In this document: positions 61,011-64,000 of the stretch, in pieces | How the letters are laid out: every line of letters begins with the position of its first letter | How positions within the stretch are numbered: position 1 is the first letter of the stretch | DNA from: Trichobilharzia szidati | Taxonomy: Eukaryota; Platyhelminthes; Trematoda; Strigeidida; Schistosomatidae | DNA length: 64,000 nt | Assembly: GCA_944472155.2 (NCBI GenBank) | Contig: OX235279.1 | Location: 58,873,564-58,937,563 of the forward strand | Direction of reading: 5' to 3' | The notes under the pieces: generated by a model | Database searches by the model: none | Told to the model about the DNA's origin: nothing | The model's input: the letters and a program-made list of their open reading frames with translations, nothing else | Made by a program: the position numbers and the translations under genes

Positions 61011-61659
61011 ATATATATTATTATTAAGGTGACCAGAATCATTCGTAGCAAGATAGATAGCCCCGTTGCAATCGCAAATGTAATTTCTAGTTGAAGCCAA
61101 CCGTAAGCAAACCAAAAGTTGTGGCGGCAACCTAACTAACTGATTTCCCAGTAGGCTAAGATTATTTGTGAGAATATTATGCGTATTAGCATACGTACCT
61201 AGGCCTGGAAATTTTTCTTGGAATGCTAGAGTTGTTGTCAACGTTGCGAGTCAAAGCCCATCATTTTTTTCACCCCGATTCAGTTTTACAAGGGCTGCAC
61301 CATCTATTTGAATGAAGCCTCAGATGCGCAACAAGGCATCTGTGGCAGGGTTGCTTGCCCCAGGAACGTGGCAAATATCTGGGGAAAACTGCTAAATGTA
61401 ATATATCCAGCATATAGCGCAATCGTTGAATCCGACGTGCTTTTAAATCTCCAACGTGGAAACATCTGTTTTATGAACTATCCGCATGAGAAACCTCATA
61501 TTCCTAGGCGGGGGCTCTAACCCAACCGTTACTTCCAAATTAAATCACTGTGAGGTAAGTACAGCTGTCTAGAGCTACTGCCGCAGCTTCAGGTGCTATC
61601 TCTGTAATAGGATATTCCTAGGTAGACCGGATAGCCGTTACCTATTGGCCTGCCACGTT
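61011..61659. other. Spacer between two LINE 3' copies
   Basis: It holds a 70-codon frame at 61308-61520 without a recognised domain. Less AT-rich than unique DNA here and perhaps repeat-derived. Confidence 0.35.
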
Positions 61660-62440
61660 CACACACTTTCTCTTCCTGGTATCCTGCTGCTCAGCCTACA
61701 CTTCTATTTACCTCCTGGTCGAGGTCAAACAACCCTACATTTAAACTGAAATGAAGCTCGATTCCAGACCATTTAAATCATAACCACTCAAATTCTATGA
61801 ACGATCCCATGCTACCATTTGAAAACGCTAGCAAACATTCTTTACAAGGAGTATTCATCATCTGAAATAAAGAAGCAACTGGTTTTCAAACAGTTTTCAA
61901 TGTCTTACTCAACTTACGTGTACACTCTGTCATGCTGACAAAGACGGTGCCAATGGAAAGTTCTGGAATCTACCTCGGCCCTATTTGATGCAGTAAAACA
62001 ATCCAACATGACCTTATCTAGTTTTCGTATCCACGATCAAATTTCTTTCCTGTTATAAAACTACGATAAGACTGCTTAAAAAATGGAATAAATATATCAC
62101 TGATCTCAACAGAATACATCAATAAAATTCAAGTCAGGGATGCTGTTCACAACAAACTTATTTGGGGGAAATGACTTCAAGCTTTAGTTTTCCCAGATGT
62201 TTGTACTATATACATCTGATGTTTTGGTTTTTTGTTAATGCGAAGACAATATTTCTATATCTCTTTATATGTTACACAAACAGACTATTTAGCAGACTGT
62301 TCCGACTTACTCTAGTGTCAGAAAGAACAAACAATCTGTAAATTCACCATACATCGAAATATTTGCAATTTATATAATAACTTATCCATGCCAGTACAAT
62401 TGGTATGTTCCTGCACAAAGAGGAATAAATATATATTATT
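61660..62440 (+). mobile_element. CR1-like LINE 3'-end copy, 5'-truncated
   Basis: About 780 bases match, in reverse orientation, the 3' region of the intact LINE (51655-52390), for example CTCCTGGTCGAGGTC, CAAATTTCTTTCCTGTTATA and GTTAATGCGAAGACAATATT. It ends in AATAAATATATATTATTATT. No coding part is left. Confidence 0.75.
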
Positions 62441-62583
62441 ATTGTTAATTGCCGCGAAGCCGAATAGCCTGAAATTTCTTTTATTCTCCTGTACTTTATC
62501 AGTCCGTTTGTTCTTGTTCTGTTGGGCAGATACTGAAGGTATCTTTTACTTATATTTAGGTATAATTTGTGATAATTCTGAAT

Positions 62584-64000
62584 ACAGCAGTTGAAACTAG
62601 CCTTAAAATGAGCACTGAGACACTGTATTCTGCAGTGACTAGGGTTTCAGCTAAAGGGGGAAGTCACCCGGAGGTATTAACTCTATCTCGTGCACCGCTT
62701 CTTAAGACCGGTGTACATATCCCCTACTATTACAGCATGCTCACACTACCACATTCCGCCGCTGAGACTGCACAAAACAGACCAGCTGGACACGATACTA
62801 CATCTGTATCTATAGGAAGCCTGGGCGCTACACATGGTAAAAATAAAAGGAAACACTCAGGACATCATGAGACTTCCAAGGTGTTTTCTAGTAAAGGAAG
62901 CGACTGCCAGTCCTATTGTTGCCAAAGGCTTGTCAGTATCTGAATGTAATTTTTGCAGACAGTGGGTTCAGTACCTTTGCTACAAAGGAGTGCCGAAACC
63001 ATGCTATGAGTTTATGCTAAGTAACCCATGCCAATGGCCCTGGTAAATGTGCCTATTTTTTCGTCTTGACAGTCTCATGCTGTGTTCCACCCGAAAATAC
63101 CACGCCACCAAGACAAAAATTAATGCGGTCCGACCGACTAGGATTATCAATCCACATTAACCAAGGATACCAAAAGCCACATCCGGCAAGCATGCGACAA
63201 ACAAAAACCCTGGAAACACGCTGGTAGAAGCAGCAGAGGAGCACAGAATCGCCAAACGGCTACTCGCATCTGATAGCAAGTATGATAAAGTGACGCGGAT
63301 TAGTCAGACCCTGATGCAGTCTAAGGTTACTGACCTTCCAAAGGAGGACAAGTAGTCAAAGACTAAACCTTAGTTCAAGTTCGGTTGATCAAGCTATCTT
63401 GTCCTATTTAGCGTGCTAGTGTGCGACGATGGGCACTGTTTGATCGGGAACGGTTGTCTACTTTGCGCAGTAAATTAGTGCTGGACCTCAAGTTATTGAA
63501 ACTGTTAAGACTGTGTTGTGGTGTTCAGGTATCTCAAGGCAAACTACCTCCATTAACAGTGAAGGAATATTATTACTGGCACAAATACTAGCTGTCGACG
63601 GGATTTCCAACATAAGAATAAGATGTGACAGGCCAAGGCCGTACAAGCAAATTGTGAGGGAGTCACCGGAATTTATGCCCCCACCTAAATGGGCACACAC
63701 AATATTCCGGAATTAGAAACCGGTGCCGCTAGTGAAAAATGCATTCATGACGTACAACAATGGGGATGACTATCATCTCAGATTACTCTTGGTGCTTCTG
63801 GGGTAATCTCGATCTGCAGACTATTTCGTACTGCCCATCCGAATAGGATCAGCTCCCTAAGATTACTCTCTGTCAGATTCAGTCCCTAGGAACGCTTGTC
63901 TTTAGTAATTCAACAGTGGCTAGAGGTTCAGGGCGCAATTCGAGGATATATCCGACGCTGCGAAAGCCCAAAGTCACAATACGTCTCCATGCTTCAGTGA
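62584..64000 (+). pseudogene. Decayed LINE ORF1-like sequence
   Basis: An ATG-led frame near 62608 (MSTETLYSAVTRVSAKGG) runs to 62943. A second frame (62834-63046) ends in a Cys-rich stretch, SECNFCRQWVQYLCYKGV, that resembles the PHD-like zinc finger found in ORF1 of some CR1-type LINEs, though the His ligand seems lost. Further broken frames follow to the window end, for example HPNRISSLRLLSVRF near 63830-63880. It is unlike the ORF1 at 55739-57322, so it would belong to another family. The assignment is tentative. Confidence 0.4.

Noticed and set aside
51655..62440. A giant DNA transposon with terminal inverted repeats
   Set aside because: The matching ends are 3' regions of the same LINE family, and a third copy inside breaks the symmetry. 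No transposase or other DNA-transposon gene is seen between them.
1..64000. CRISPR arrays, operons or other prokaryotic features
   Set aside because: No regularly spaced repeats were seen; introns, LINEs and a SINE show the DNA is eukaryotic.

Overview
This window is eukaryotic DNA, AT-rich, with long introns, GT-AG splice sites, many microsatellites and several families of non-LTR and Penelope-like retroelements. The repeat mix (RTE and CR1/Jockey LINEs, Penelope-like elements and a tRNA-derived SINE) and the gene content suggest a flatworm, most likely a schistosome or close relative. That identification is inferred from the sequence alone.

Two host genes can be assembled, and they converge tail to tail. 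On the plus strand, 8495-24117 holds the last six visible exons of a mind bomb (MIB-type) E3 ubiquitin ligase: ankyrin repeats, two internal RING fingers, a short helical segment and the C-terminal RING. All exon junctions agree in phase. Its 5' part lies upstream of the window. On the minus strand, ten phase-consistent exons (48784 down to 29936) encode a complete 877-residue cell-adhesion protein of NCAM/fasciclin-2 layout: signal peptide, five Ig domains, two FN3 domains and a hydrophobic C-terminal tail that looks like a GPI-anchor signal. Mind bomb acts in Notch-ligand endocytosis in other animals, and NCAM/Fas2 proteins in homophilic adhesion. Nothing here shows that the two work together.

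The rest is mostly transposon-derived. An RTE-like LINE of about 3.8 kb (10258-14086), bounded by a 12-bp target-site duplication, lies in a mind bomb intron and is disabled by stops and frame breaks. Two nearly identical antisense fragments of another RTE-like LINE lie in a mind bomb intron (17334-18430) and just past its poly(A) signal (24311-25320). A third, older relative lies at 50530-51560. A CR1/Jockey-like LINE on the minus strand (about 57400-51655) has two long uninterrupted, overlapping ORFs, and two more copies of its 3' end lie at 60745-61010 and 61660-62440.

Penelope-like remnants occur at 22480-22875, 28790-29110, 42110-42680 and 45101-46670. The last is enclosed by a 180-bp inverted repeat. 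A related-looking terminal repeat occurs singly at 41578-41712 and as a 90-bp-armed palindrome at 59608-59800, with a hammerhead-like core.

Regions 1-8494, much of 25320-29935, 46671-48467, 48785-50530 and 57480-60745 contain no gene I can support.
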